From Heloderma charlesbogerti (Eukaryota > Chordata > Lepidosauria > Squamata > Helodermatidae), in NCBI GenBank assembly GCA_026122225.1, contig JANEZZ010001392.1, forward strand, positions 124,001 through 188,000: a DNA stretch of 64,000 nt. Direction: 5' to 3'. Positions 34,730 to 44,154 of the stretch are shown here, one piece after another (position 1 is the first letter of the stretch; each line of letters opens with the position of its first letter). The translations under genes and the position numbers were made by a program. The notes under the pieces were generated by a model. The model saw nothing but the letters and a program-made list of their open reading frames with translations. It searched no databases and was not told the origin of the DNA.

Positions 34730-37700
34730 TTTAGCATGGGGGGGGGGAGTCAATTACCTCTTTCATCAAATCATCTATTGCAGAAGTGCTGCAGTCCATG
34801 TCCGTGACCTCGTTCAAGCTGCATCCGTTCCCCATCCCGATTTTGCCTGGAAAGAAATAAAATTTGAATATCATTACATTACAAACTATATTAGAAGAAG
34901 AAGACACCTCCTCTGTTACTAAAAGGGACTGTTAGTGTCTCTGTATGAGTATGCAAAAGAAGGGAAAGAGAGAGAAAAGAAGTGCAAATGAGCAAGGTTA
35001 TGGGTACATTGTTAAGAAAAGGCAGATTATAAACCTCCCTCTGTGAATTTGTTCTACATTAGCTTTCCCCAACCTGGTGCCCTTCAGATGTTTTGGACTT
35101 CAGCTCCAATCAGCTCCAGCCAGCATGGCTAATACTCATGAATGGTGGCAGTTGTAGTCCAAAAGATCTGGGGGGCACCAGGTTGGGGAAGGCTGATGTA
35201 GACCAAATTCACAGAAGGAGGTTTATAATCTGCCTAATTTGCCAATGTACCCATAACCTTGCTTATTTGCATTGCTGATCTACATCAATCACGCTGCATG
35301 AATGTTAGGCGTGTTTTGTTTTGTTTTTAAAGAGATTTAGAATTGGTTCTGGAACCCTAGACCTGGAGTGCTTCCAGATGGAGGGCTCCTAGAACAAACA
35401 ATCAAAAAGCATTATGCAGCTATTCCACCTTTTCTTCCTAAACATATTTTTTCTGATGGGGAAAAAAGGATAGATGAAGTGATGGGAAAACATGGGAGAG
35501 CTACCAATTGAAGAGACATTGTCCGGACCTGCATAAGATTCCATGAATAGGCAGAGTGACAACACAGTAAAAGCCTCATCTGAAAAACCCCTGAAAAAAG
35601 GTTTTCCCACACTAAACTAAAAGGAACTGCAGAAAACCACAGATATATTTGTACATGATTTTTAATGTTAAAAGGAACCAAAATGCCACTCTGATATGTA
35701 TACATGTATTTTATTGCTGTACAAACGAATACAAATGTTTTATGTATTTTATTGCTGTAAGCTACCTTGGGAGGGCTTCTGTCCTGAAAGGCGGCCAAGA
35801 AATGGTTTAAATAAAGAAAGAAATATGGTTGTTCAACAGTGGTGCCCAAATTACTGGGGGGGCAGGAGGAGAGATAAAGCAGAAGGAAATAACCCTCCTA
35901 CCTTCTGTGATGGCCCCTTAGCCATTATTTTTTAAATCAGGGGTGCCAAACCCCTTTCAGCCCGAGGGCCAAAATTCGGAGAAACTCTAGTGGAGGGCAG
36001 GGCTGAACAGAAAAGGGGCTGGAACAGAATACCAGTATGTTTTAGCTTAAAGTTCTTATTGCCCATAACAAGCCCTTAGGAGAAGGATTTCAACCTTGTA
36101 GAATGGGGGGGGGGACTGCACAAAAGCAAGGAAACCACTGAACAATTGGTGGTTGGGGGAAAGAGGGCATGGCCTTCTGGGAACCCCGGAGGGCCAGTTT
36201 GGGTCCCCAGACCTGAGGTTCTGCACCCCTGTTTTAAATGCTACCGGGGGAGGGGACGATTTGTTTACGTTGGAAGGGGACTCATGCAGTGAGGCTTGTG
36301 AATTTCACGAAAGCGCTCAGCTCAGCTACCTTCCCCCTGCCCCATATTATTCAAAGACTGACCAGTGTAACCCTGAAATCCGAGTTCTTTCGCAGGCAAG
36401 AAGGGTTTCCAGAAACACTGCAAGATGTGTGCATGCATCTAAGCACCACAGACTCAGGTGCTCAGTGGAAGATTTCTTGACAACTCGATTTTATATGCTT
36501 GAAAAGACACCATACCAAAAAAACCACAGATAAAAATAAAACAGAGCGCGGCTCACATAATACCGGACATTTCAAGTACAACCGTTCTGTGCTCTGTTAC
36601 TGTAACCACAGAAGACAGCGCTGTTTTACTCTGACAAAGGGCAAACGGGCGGGGTGGGGTGGAACTGATGTTCTGCTGCTCTCATCACATCTGGACCTCA
36701 CTGGGCGTTGTGGGAGAGGGTGCTAAGAGTGACGGTAAAGGTGTAGGGAAAGCTCTCTTCACAGTGCTTTGGCACTGGAATTGGATAAGGGGATTTCAGG
36801 GAACCTGAAACTGACATGCAGTAATTTGGCGATGGTGGTTTCAAAGAAAGCTGTCGGGGGAACATCGGAGGTAAAAACCACCCTGATGTAATCATGTAAT
36901 TATCAGGAAAATCAAATCCAGTTCCATCTTCCACGGAAGCTTTTCTGGAAGGCAGGGGGAACTCCCTTATGATTTTGCTTTATGATTGCAGATAACCTTG
37001 ATAGAAGAACTGATGAGTAACAGCTTTAGATATGGTGACTGAAGCATATTATTCATAAGGACTAATTACACATTATCATTAATGTGCATAGAGTGGGGAG
37101 CAGGATTGTGCCTGCAAGAACCACTCCACCTGCACCTGATCTCTTCCCCAGAGGCCTAAGTGGCCACTGCTGCCAATGGAAAGTTTTCTTTTCTCATCTT
37201 AATTGCCATGCAGGGGCCAATTTTCAAGGGGTAGTACACCTGGGGGGGTTAACCCCCACCACAAAGGCTGCAACACTCCCCCCACCCAACCCTTCCCTCT
37301 GCAAGGCAATCAGTCTTACAAAAAAATCTTCCCATTGGTGCCAATGGGATGTTTTTTTCCTAAGCTTAGCTGCCGTTGGTGGGGGAAGGGATTTTCAAGG
37401 GGATCACATTTGGGAAGGAAAAGGTTTATCCTCCCTTCCCTGTGCATTGTGCCCCCTCCCCTCCAAATCTCCCCTCTGCATAGCAATTAAGCTTAGAAAA
37501 TACCTTCCATTCATGCCAATGGAAAAATAAGGCCACACACCTTTTAAGTGCCTAGCAAAGCCAACAAATCTTTTAATACATGGGACTGATTCAACAAATC
37601 ATTCTCATGCCTGCAGCCCAAAGCTGTAGCATCTAGCAAGCGCTTCCCTGAGAGAGTCTCCAAATCACATGGCCTCACTTTGTTATACCTACATTTCTGT

Positions 37701-39228
37701 TCTTCCTCCGGAACGATACGGTAGACTTTGTATGGCTCGGAGATGTCCAGCTGGGACCTGTCGGTCACTTCTTCAAAATCCGGGCTCTTATTCAAGGCAC
37801 AGCGTAACCTTGTCTTCCATGTGGCTGGCTCTGCTTTGTCACCTTCCTTGAATTTGCCTTTGAATATTGCCCAAGCCTAGAGGATAAGAAGGAAGGTTTC
37901 TCACCAATAGGAACATGGCTTCCCAAGGCCCTAAACCAGCTGTTCCCCCCACCTGGTGCCCTCCGGAGGAGTTGGACTGCAAGCCCCATCATGCCCAGCC
38001 TTCATGGCCAATGGCCATGAAGGCTGGGAATTATGGGGGTTGCAGTCCAACAAATCTGGAGGGCACCAGGTTGGGAAAGGCTGCCCTAAACTGAGAAAGA
38101 TTCACAAGACTTCCACTGAGGAAAGACTGAGCAAAGCTATCCCCACAAACTAAGGGTCTTGATGGACACCCGGTCTTGTGAAGCCCTTCCCTGTGCTCCT
38201 CCTCCTTATTGCTGTTAGAGCCATATGACAATGGAACCAATTCCCTAGGGCGGTGGTGGGCTCTCCCCCACTGGAGGCGTTCAAGACGAGGCTGGACAGC
38301 CATCTGTCAGGGATGCTCTGACTTGGATTCCTGCACTGAGCAGGGAGTCAGACTCACTGGCCTTGTAGGCCCCTTCCAACCCTACTATTCGATGATTCTG
38401 TGTTTCAGAGTCAACGCCACACATACACTTAACCTTCTTGCTTGCCATTTTAAAAGTTTGAATGGGTATCCCATCTGGAATATGTGGCTGCTTTTCTTCC
38501 TTTTGTTCGTATAAGAAAGCAATGCTGTATTGCTTTTTTCTGCAACCAGGTTTCACTACAGCACTCTTTGCACTGCAAGCAGATTCAACAGCACAGCAGT
38601 ACTTCAAAGCAAAATACAAAACGGAGTTCCTTTGCGGGGGGGCGGGAGAGGCAAACTTTCACACTTTCTCTATGTAAAACAGGATAAAACCAATCCAGAT
38701 CCATGAGACCGTGCCACATTTCATTAACACAGACCACCAAACACCAATACTCACCATGTGAGAGGACCTACAGTAAAAAAACAAAGGGGGAGGGCTAGCC
38801 CAACGTGTACTTAAGCAAGAAGTCCTTTCTTTCTACCATGCCATTTTCTAAACAAATCTAAGACTAAAGCCCAGTTTGGAATAGAGATAATGCACGGGGC
38901 ATTGATTATGGAAAACTCACCCCCAAAGAATTCTGAAAACATCGCACCTGAGAGTTTTGTACTAAGCAACCAACAATGGCTATCAACAAAGAACGTGACT
39001 CAGAAAGAACACTAGAGTTGGCTGCAATATTTACACGAGACGCATTTTTACTACCTTGAATATAGATGCATCCACTTCCTGGTTGTAATCCTGTTTCCCC
39101 GCATGTTTCCATGGGATACGAAACATGGTTTTCTCATCGTTCTCCCAGATCAGCCCAGGGTACATCCCACTATCGATTTGTTCGATCAGCCATTGCCTCA
39201 GCCGCCTTCCACCATTGCGGTCGCACAT
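25694..39228 (-). CDS. IRF8: IRF8 (interferon regulatory factor 8), whole coding region in eight exons
   Basis: IRF8 is a nuclear transcription factor of myeloid and B-lymphoid cells. It binds ISRE and, with ETS (PU.1) or AP-1 (BATF) partners, composite elements, and it drives monocyte, dendritic-cell and interferon programmes. Seen here: exons 39055-39228, 37693-37876, 34758-34846, 33100-33214, 31202-31249, 29710-30081, 28477-28592 and 25694-25870, total 1272 nt plus TAA, that is 424 residues (human is about 426). The start MCDRNGGRRLRQW and the end RENQQITV match mammalian IRF8. The DNA-binding domain is residues 1-120 with tryptophans at 13, 28, 40, 60 and 78. The IRF-association domain is about 200-385. 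T80, K108 and R294, positions of known human or mouse loss-of-function alleles, are unchanged. There is no frameshift or premature stop. IRF4, the closest paralogue, fits the exon 2, 3 and 9 termini less well. Exon limits were placed by splice-site and phase matching by eye. Confidence 0.97.
25908..25991. repeat. Minisatellite, four units of about 21 bp, in IRF8 intron 8
   Basis: The unit AAGTAGTATCTTTTAAGGAC occurs four times with few changes. It ends 37 nt before the exon 9 acceptor, so it overlaps the normal branch-point window of intron 8. Confidence 0.9.
26202..26554 (+). mobile_element. Family A MITE in IRF8 intron 8
   Basis: CAGGGGTACAGAACCCCTTT to TTCTGCACCTCTG. Flanks GCCTAAGT and GCTTAAGG agree at 6 of 8. 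Confidence 0.8.
26560..28470. other. IRF8 intron 8, no further feature recognised
   Basis: Apart from the family A MITE and the minisatellite, I see no repeat or exon in this intron. Confidence 0.5.
28477..28592 (-). CDS. IRF8: IRF8 exon 8 (residues 328-366)
   Basis: The exon runs from CTTCTTGTAG to GAG|GTGAGT, 116 nt. It completes the glutamate split from exon 7, then reads FHQYYNNQGRFP, ILCFGEEFPD and LRFKLILVE. The LCFGEEFPD motif is diagnostic of the IRF4/IRF8 group. It ends in phase 0. Confidence 0.95.
28779..28916. mobile_element. Family B MITE in IRF8 intron 7, perfect 8-bp duplication
   Basis: TTTTAATC on both sides (28771-28778, 28917-28924). Core TACAACTCCCATCCGCTTTG. Confidence 0.9.
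29283..29510 (+). mobile_element. SINE-1 in IRF8 intron 7
   Basis: tRNA-like A box GTGTGGTGTAGTCGTTAG and B box AGGTTCTAGTC, then CACAGGGTTGTTGTAAGG and a GGTATAAATGTAA tail. Opposite to IRF8. Confidence 0.85.
29710..30081 (-). CDS. IRF8: IRF8 exon 7 (core of IRF-association domain, residues 204-327)
   Basis: The largest coding exon (372 nt) runs from TCTTTGCAG to AGAG|GTCTGT. It encodes SQMVISFYYGGKLVG, PEGCRISF, ERQRQITKKLFGHLERGVLL, the KRLSQGRVF segment with R294, and NKLDRDEVVKIFDT. The fold is the SMAD/FHA-like IRF-association domain used to bind PU.1 and IRF1/IRF2. The donor is weak (C and T at +3 and +4), and a second GTGAGC donor lies 4 nt downstream. Confidence 0.96.
30192..30270 (+). 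mobile_element. Family A MITE, left end only
   Basis: CAGGGGTGCGGAACCTCTTT, then lost after about 75 bp. What follows (30290-30510) ends in a MIR/L2-like tail, GATTGTAAGCTCCTCAGGGC. Confidence 0.6.
30581..30919 (+). mobile_element. Family A MITE in IRF8 intron 6, perfect 8-bp duplication
   Basis: CTGTACAG at 30573-30580 and 30920-30927. Ends CAGGAGCGTTGAACG and GAGGTTCTGCATCCCTG. Confidence 0.9.
31202..31249 (-). CDS. IRF8: IRF8 exon 6 (residues 188-203 plus first base of G204)
   Basis: This is a 48-nt micro-exon between TTAATCCGTAG and CAG|GTATGA. It reads LSLMSGFTSYEPLHS, aligned with human VPLVTGYTTYDAHHS, and keeps phase 1 on both sides. It joins the linker to the IRF-association domain. 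Skipping it would remove 16 residues without a frameshift. A mammalian exon of the same size class sits at this place. Confidence 0.9.
31600..31920. repeat. LINE-like fragment and SINE-2 head (minus) in intron 5
   Basis: 31640-31740 matches the fragment at 1-560 (GAAAAGGCCCTCTCTCATG). 31850-31915 is a reversed SINE-2 tRNA-like head with TGCATGCAAAGCCTGTGC and CCACTGAGCTAC. Confidence 0.45.
32370..32490 (+). repeat. MIR/L2-like tail
   Basis: TTTTTAGATTGTAAGTCTGT then GGGCAGAGACTGTCCTGTTT. Similar tails occur near 30470, 60040 and 62125. Confidence 0.45.
32926..33061. mobile_element. Family B MITE in IRF8 intron 5, perfect 8-bp duplication
   Basis: CTTAACAC at 32918-32925 and 33062-33069. It ends only 38 nt before exon 5 on the downstream side in transcript terms. 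Confidence 0.9.
33100..33214 (-). CDS. IRF8: IRF8 exon 5 (linker, residues 150-187 plus first base of A188)
   Basis: The exon was found by searching for the PDWW motif. It reads VEEYLGTIKRSPSP, then ESCRN and PDWWMHQSSP, against human VDDYMGMIKRSPSP, EACRS and PDWWAQQPST. The acceptor is AACTCCCCAG, chosen because it keeps phase 0 after exon 4; another AG 9 nt downstream would break the frame. The donor is CCTG|GTAAGA in phase 1. It is 115 nt long. The linker is the most divergent region of the protein, as is usual for IRF8. Confidence 0.9.
33354..33495. repeat. Near-palindromic MITE-like repeat
   Basis: GGGTGCAATCCTATGCATAT, then CTACTTAGAGTAGACCCATTG. Related pieces are at about 44537-44617 and 45154-45425. 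Confidence 0.45.
33744..33867. mobile_element. Family B MITE in IRF8 intron 4
   Basis: CAGCCTTCCCCAGCCTGGTG with GATCCCATCATCCCCACC. The right end is degraded. Confidence 0.6.
34685..34727. repeat. (GA)n microsatellite, (CT)n in IRF8 RNA
   Basis: About 40 bp of GA dinucleotide. It begins about 30 nt inside intron 4 after the exon 4 donor, so the pre-mRNA carries a long CU tract close to a 5' splice site. Confidence 0.95.
34758..34846 (-). CDS. IRF8: IRF8 exon 4 (end of C120 to E149)
   Basis: This 89-nt exon follows TTATTTCTTTCCAG and completes the cysteine codon split from exon 3. The product continues with NEVTDMDCS and DDLMKE, aligning with the human segment around NEVTEMECG. The donor is GAG|GTAATT in phase 0. 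A (CT)n tract starts about 30 nt after the donor, and a long inverted repeat begins about 135 nt upstream of the exon. It encodes the start of the flexible linker between the two domains. Confidence 0.93.
34983..35271. repeat. Long inverted repeat around a family B MITE, IRF8 intron 3
   Basis: The left arm (34983 to about 35080) and right arm (about 35175-35271) are reverse complements over about 80 bp of non-MITE sequence, with few mismatches. Both contain GCAAGGTTATGGGTACATT and GGCAGATTATAAACCTCC in opposite senses. The centre (about 35057-35197) is a family B palindrome. Together they form an almost continuous palindrome of about 290 bp, about 135 bp upstream of exon 4. Confidence 0.85.
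35938..36231 (+). mobile_element. Family A MITE in IRF8 intron 3, perfect 8-bp duplication
   Basis: TTTTAAAT at 35930-35937 and 36232-36239. Ends CAGGGGTGCCAAACC and GAGGTTCTGCACCCCTG. Confidence 0.9.
37172..37520. repeat. Two-unit tandem repeat (about 170 bp each) in IRF8 intron 3
   Basis: Both units have a GCCAATGG start, an ATTTTCAAGGGG middle and a CCCCTCTGCA-type end. A related sequence lies near 63230-63400. Confidence 0.6.
37693..37876 (-). CDS. IRF8: IRF8 exon 3 (residues 59-119 plus first base of C120)
   Basis: The acceptor TCCTCTAG opens on AWAIFKGKFK, which carries W60. The exon contains the recognition-helix region TWKTRLRCALNKS (W78, K79, T80, R81, R83) that reads the GAAA core, then SPDFEEV and YKVYRIVPEEEQK with K108. 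The donor is AAAT|GTAGGT, with a non-consensus T at -1, in phase 1. The exon is 184 nt. This is the most conserved part of the gene and alone identifies IRF8. Confidence 0.96.
37937..38083. mobile_element. Family B MITE in IRF8 intron 2, perfect 8-bp duplication
   Basis: CCCTAAAC at 37929-37936 and 38084-38091. Nearly perfect hairpin: CTTCATGGCCAATGGCCATG centre. Confidence 0.92.
38207..38402 (+). mobile_element. CR1 LINE 3' end in IRF8 intron 2
   Basis: It reads GGTGGGCTCTCCCCCACTGG, CGAGGCTGGACAGCCATC and CCTTCCAACCCTACTATTCG. Opposite to IRF8. Confidence 0.88.
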
Positions 39229-39229
39229 C
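39055..39229 (-). CDS. IRF8: IRF8 exon 2 (first coding exon, residues 1-58)
   Basis: The acceptor TTCCATTCAG lies one base before the ATG (39228-39226), so almost the whole 5' UTR must come from exon 1. The exon encodes the start of the DNA-binding domain: RQWLIEQI with W13, LIWEN with W28 and IPWKHAGKQDYN with W40. It ends DASIFK with donor AAG|GTAGTA in phase 0. Length and end residue equal the mammalian exon. Sure. Confidence 0.96.
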
Positions 39230-39439
39230 CTGAATGGAAGCGTTTGAAGAGTTTTTGCAAGGAACCTCCAAAATCAGTCAATCCCAACCATCAACCGCAC
39301 TTGCCATTTATGGAAATCGAACTTTGCATACATGCACCCCAATCCTATCAGGTTCACATTACAACATTTTTAATGTTGCATGAAACTAATCCCGCCGATT
39401 TCAACAGGAATTACCTTCAGATAAGACAGCGCAGGATTG

Positions 39440-39660
39440 CCACCTAAGATAGTGAGGCAGTTGCAGGTCTGAGAACTAAGGTGGAGTCTGTAAGAGGAGT
39501 CTTTTCTGTGGCGGCACCATTCTGATGGAATTCCCTTCCATGGGAGTTAAGCTTGGCTCCATACCTATGTTTAATTGGACCATAAAGACCTGGCTGTTTG
39601 AGTCCTCTTTTAATTGATATTGTTCTCTGCTTTACATTGCATGGCTTAACTGCCACTGAT
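39440..39660 (+). repeat. L2-type LINE 3' fragment in IRF8 intron 1
   Basis: GAGTCTTTTCTGTGGCGGCA then TGGAATTCCCTTCC, a decayed form of the RAFSVAAP-LWN-LP region. Confidence 0.45.
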
Positions 39661-39674
39661 ATTTTATTTGTTGT

Positions 39675-39915
39675 TTAATTAATTTATTACATTTATATCC
39701 TGCCTTTTTTCCTCATTAAAGAACCCAAGGAACCATAATCCTGCTCCTATCCATTTTATCCTCACAACAACAACCCTGTGAGGTAGGTTGGGCTGAGAGT
39801 CTGTGACTGGCCCAAAGTCACCCAGTGAGCTTTATGGCTGAGTGGGGACTAGAACCCAGAGCTCCCAACTCCCAGTCCAACACTCTTGCTACTACATCAC
39901 ATTTCAGTTTGTACT
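39675..39915 (-). mobile_element. SINE-1 in IRF8 intron 1
   Basis: Minus-strand copy: tail TTTATATCCTGCC, then AAAGTCACCCAGTGAGC and GACTAGAACCCAGAGCTCCC. Same direction as IRF8. Confidence 0.85.
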
Positions 39916-40024
39916 GAACTTGTTCTTCCAAAACTGAATTCAGCCCATCTCAACAATACGTTGAGGTAGGTTCAGCTCAAAGGTGCATGGCTGAGGGGTG
40001 GGGTGTATTTGGGTCTTCCCTCTC

Positions 40025-41563
40025 CTGCTCTGACACTCTAATCCAGGAGTGGGCAACTTGTGGCCTTCCAGATGTTTAGCCTACCACTCTCATGAGCCCT
40101 CACCATTGGCTATGCTGGCCAGGGCTGATGGGAGTTGTAGGCCAAAACATGTGGAGGGCCACAAGTTGCCCACTCCTGCTCTAACCACTACACCACACTG
40201 GCTCTCAAGTGTTATGTTTCTGTGCTTTTGAATGTTGCCCAATATGCATCAAAGGGAGCCAATGTTCCTTTCCTCATAAGAATTGTGGTTCTTATATTTA
40301 TTATCCTACTTTTAGGCCTGAAGTGGCTCTTGCATTGGATGTCAGTGAGCAGATCGTTAGGGCGACCTTTTTGGTTTCCAATTTTTAAAATATTATTATT
40401 GTTTTGTTGCTGCTGCTGCTGCCTTAACCTTACTACCCAAGAAGGAACCATGAGACCCTCTTCATCCCTTCTTATTTTGACCTGCTCAGTCTCTTACTGA
40501 GAAGAATACTGAGCCCAACTAGTTTGTTTTTCCCTCTTCTGGTTTTCCAAAGCTAAACGCGAGGGTCGATTCGCACATGCACAGCTCAGAACCTGATCGC
40601 TGCGGCATTGAGGTACCCTTCATGTCTGAACAGATTAGGTGTCACTTCTTCACATCCTCTCAAAGGCAGTGCTGGTCAATGGAAGCTGTGCGTATATTCA
40701 AAAGTGACTTGGAAGGCTGGTCTGTTCACATTCCTCTAAATCATAGACTCTGTATTTGTGGAATTGGTTGTGTGGTGGATCTAGTGCGCTACTTATTGTG
40801 CTGTCCACAGTATGCTTGTCCCAGAGAGCATTTTTGGTCTCACCTTGTGTCGCAATGTAGCGGTGGCCAGCTCAGAATGTAATAATTGAAAAGGTTGTCA
40901 CAGAAAGGTTGAAAGGTCGTCACAGAGAGGAAGGCCAGGATCTCTTCTCGATCATCCCGGAGTGCAGGACACGGAATAATGGGCTCAAGTGACAGGAAGC
41001 CAGATTCCGGCTGGACATCAGGAAGAACTTCCTGACTGTTAGAGCAATGCGACAATGGAACCAATGACCTAGGGAGGCGGTGGGCTCTCCCAGACTGGAG
41101 GCATTCAAGACGAGGCTGGACAGCCATCTGTCAGGGATGCTCTGACTTGGATTCCTGCATTGAGCAGGGGGTTGGACTTGATGGCCTTGTAGGCCCCTTC
41201 CAACCCTACTACTCTATGTTTCTAATCCAGCTGCTTTCTGACAAGCAGAAGTATGGTTCTTATCAAGTCGCATTATATGTGACCGCAGCAAAGAAAATTA
41301 GAGTGAGAACCTTGGAAGAGATGGCAACCAACTGTAAGGGGAATTCAGCAATCTGAAAGGGCTAACCTCATAATTTTAGTATGCTTCAAGGTCCATTTAA
41401 AATTTGTGCAGTTCTAAATTGAATGCAAAGTTCTATTTTATTTCTGTCTCTGTGTTCACACCAGTGGTGGTTCCACTGTTAGATTTTGTGAGTAATTTTA
41501 GTAAGATTTGAGGTGTATTTTAAATGTGAATGTTTCAAGATGTATTTTAAACCATGAATGCTT

Positions 41564-41566
<3 letters not shown>
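40025..41566 (+). repeat. 1.55-kb duplicated composite block, copy 2, inside IRF8 intron 1
   Basis: Same content and order as 18961-20528: MITE-split SINE-1 (MITE 40044-40178, duplication CTCTAATC/CTCTAACC), (CTG)n, LINE-like ORF fragment 40577-40882, CR1 3' end about 40910-41222, and the ORF remainder. It ends at a SINE-1 inserted at 41567. Confidence 0.92.
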
Positions 41567-41594
<28 letters not shown>

Positions 41595-41830
41595 TTTTAT
41601 TACATTTTTATCCCGCCTTTTTTCATCCTAAGGAACCCAAGGCAGCATACACAATCCTTCTCCTCTCCGTTTTATCCTCACAACAACAACCCTGTGAAGT
41701 AGGTCGGGCTGAGAGCCTGCGACTGGTCCAAAGTCACCCAGTGAGCTTCGTGGCTGAGTGGGGACTAGAACCCAGATCTCCCAACTCCCAGTCCAATACT
41801 CTTGCTACTACGCCACATTTCAGTTTGTAC
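41567..41830 (-). mobile_element. SINE-1 with long (TTTA)n tail, IRF8 intron 1
   Basis: (TTTA)n at about 41563-41597 followed by TTTTTATCCCGCCTTTT, AAAGTCACCCAGTGAGC and GACTAGAACCCAGATCTCCC. Confidence 0.88.
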
Positions 41831-41999
41831 TGAAATTGGTTTTTTTAAATGCTGCTGGTTTAGTTAACTGCATTTGTTATACCCACACACATTATTGTTT
41901 TATGTTTCTTTTCTTTTTTTCTGAACTGCCTTAAGAAGGCATTGCCTGGGGGTGGGGGAGTTTAAGTATTTTAAATAAATAATTGTTAAAAGTAATTTA

Positions 42000-42356
42000 A
42001 AGTAAAAGTAAAGGTAAAGGTAAAGGTGTCCCCAACCAGTCGTGTCCGACTCTAGGGTGCGGTGCTCATCCCCGTTTCTAAGCCGAAGAGCCAGCGCTGT
42101 CCGAAGACGCTTCCGTGGTCATGTGGCTGGCATGACTGAACACCGAGGTGCATGGAGCACTGTTACCTTTCCCGCCGAGGCGGTACCTATTTATCTACTT
42201 GCAATTTCTTGCTTTCGAACTGCTAGGTTGGCAGAAGCTGGGACTGAAGATGGGAGCTCACTCCGTCACGCGGCACTCGGGTCTCGAACTGCTGACCTTC
42301 CGACCTTCCAGTCTGCAGTTCAGCAGCTTAACCACTAAGCCACCGCGGCCCCTCTA
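42000..42356 (-). mobile_element. Sauria-type SINE (tRNA head, BovB tail), IRF8 intron 1
   Basis: The tRNA-like head on the minus strand reads GGGGCCGCGGTGGCTTAGTG and ends in GGTCAGCAGTTCGAGACCC. The other end, AGAGTCGGACACGACTGG, is the BovB 3' tail also seen at 11900 and 16270. A (TTTACC)n terminal run follows. Mobilised by BovB, which is present in the window. This element type marks squamates. Confidence 0.9.
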
Positions 42357-42514
42357 AAGTAAAAGTAATTACTGCTAATTACTTATTTAAATGTTTATCT
42401 TGCCCTTCCTGGGGACTCTGGTCAAATTTACAGTACTTTAAACCTTAAAAATCTTAAAGATGAGTATGAAATGAGGTGTAAAATTTAAGATGAAGCAACC
42501 CATCCCAGCCTTAT

Positions 42515-42740
42515 TTAATTCATTTGTTCCATTGATATCCCGCCTTTCCTCCAAGGAGCCCAAGGCAGTGTACATAATCCTTCTCCTCTCCACTTTATCC
42601 TCACAATCCTGTGAAACAGTCTAAGAGTCAGTGCCTGACCCAAAGTCACCCAGTGAGCTTCACGGCTGAGTGGTGACTAGAACCCGGATCTTCCGACTCC
42701 TAGTCCAACACTCTAACCACTACACCACACTGGCTCTCAG
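42515..42740 (-). mobile_element. SINE-1 in IRF8 intron 1
   Basis: It reads GATATCCCGCCTTTCCTCC, then GACTAGAACCCGGATCTTCC and CTACACCACACTGGCTCTCA. Full head present. Confidence 0.88.
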
Positions 42741-42856
42741 TGTGCCTCAGCCTTCTTCAGCCCACTTCCAGTTTAGCTCTGATCAGTAAATGCTAGATCC
42801 CTCGCCTCCACCAGATTTCCAGAAGGCATTAGATTCAAGCTCTGAATGGGTCTCCA

Positions 42857-43063
42857 AGGCCAGATCTACACCTCCTGTCGTATCAATACGATCCCATCAT
42901 GGTGATGCAATATCCCTCTGGGGCATTTATACCTCGTATCACACACAATGACATCTGTTGCAGTATTTTGGATAATATGGAATAAAAAGCAGGAAATAAT
43001 GCGCCCCAATAGTTATCAGTGCCCTTCCGTACTGATAAAAAGCATTAGTGTAGATCTAGCCCT
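42857..43063. mobile_element. MITE with AGGCCAGATCTACAC ends, IRF8 intron 1
   Basis: Inverted ends AGGCCAGATCTACAC and GTGTAGATCTAGCCCT, about 207 bp. The ends resemble family Y. Confidence 0.7.
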
Positions 43064-43179
43064 GATGGAACAAAGTTGTACAAGTGGGGGACAGCCACCA
43101 GTGATGCACACTTATACACATCTTTTCACAAAAGTGGTACATGGACAGGAAGACACTGGCTTACATCAAATCACACCAT

Positions 43180-43720
43180 TGGTCCATCTAAGGCAGCTGT
43201 GCTGGATCAGGCCAAAGTCCTACCTAGTCCAGCATTCTGCTCACACAGTGGCCAATCAGATGCCCCAAGGAGAACATGAGTTCAACAGCACCATCCAGAC
43301 CATGTGCTCCAGGAATCAGCATACTGCCTCTGAGGTAATATATAGCCATCATGAGTAGTAGCGATTGATAGCCTTCTCCATGAATTTGTCTAATCCCCTT
43401 TTAAAGCCATCCAAATTGGTGGCCATCACCACATCTTAAGAACATAAGGAGAGCGGCGCTGGATCAGACCAAGGGTACATCTAGTCCAGCATTCTGGTCA
43501 ACCAGCTGCCCAAGGGAAACCCACAAGCAGGACATGAGTGCAACAGCACCCTCCCACCCATGTTCCCCAGCAAGTGGTGTACATAGGTATACTGCCTCTG
43601 ATGCTGGAGGTAGCACACAGCCATCAGGACTAGTAGCGATCAATAGCCTTCTCCCACAGGAATTTGAGAGCCCTGGTCAAGGGGACCAAAGGTCCATCTA
43701 GGCCAGCCCTAGTTGCTTCT
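43180..43720 (-). repeat. Two CR1-like 3' fragments, IRF8 intron 1
   Basis: GTGCTGGATCAGGCCAAAGT at 43200 and GGCGCTGGATCAGACCAAGG near 43455. Each continues with GACTAGTAGCGAT-like text. Two direct copies. Confidence 0.6.
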
Positions 43721-44154
43721 GGAAAGCCCACAAGTAGGGCATAAAGGCAACATACCAACAAGTATAATGTGACATAAGCTTTTGTGGGCCAAACATCACT
43801 TCATCAGGTGCATAATGCTATCCTTTAAGGGCCAACGTGGACAAGAAATGCAAGATCTTTATTTGGCTCTCCTGCATTTTTTAGAAAGCTTAAAGCAAGA
43901 GCTGGGGTTGGAAATGCAACCAAATGCAAGAGCTGGGGTTGCAAATCAGATGAAGGCCATGGTGCTGAGGGAGGATATTCAACCCTTTCCCTATGCCATG
44001 TTCCTGGTCTAAATCCCCCTCCCCCAGCAGAAGCTGCTAAATGCCCCATGGGGGGTGGGGGACACATACATTTGTTGTTGTTGTTCAGTCGTTATAGAGA
44101 GGATCAATGACAATGACAGAAAAAATCTAATAAGGAAAAGACAGTTGCAGATAT

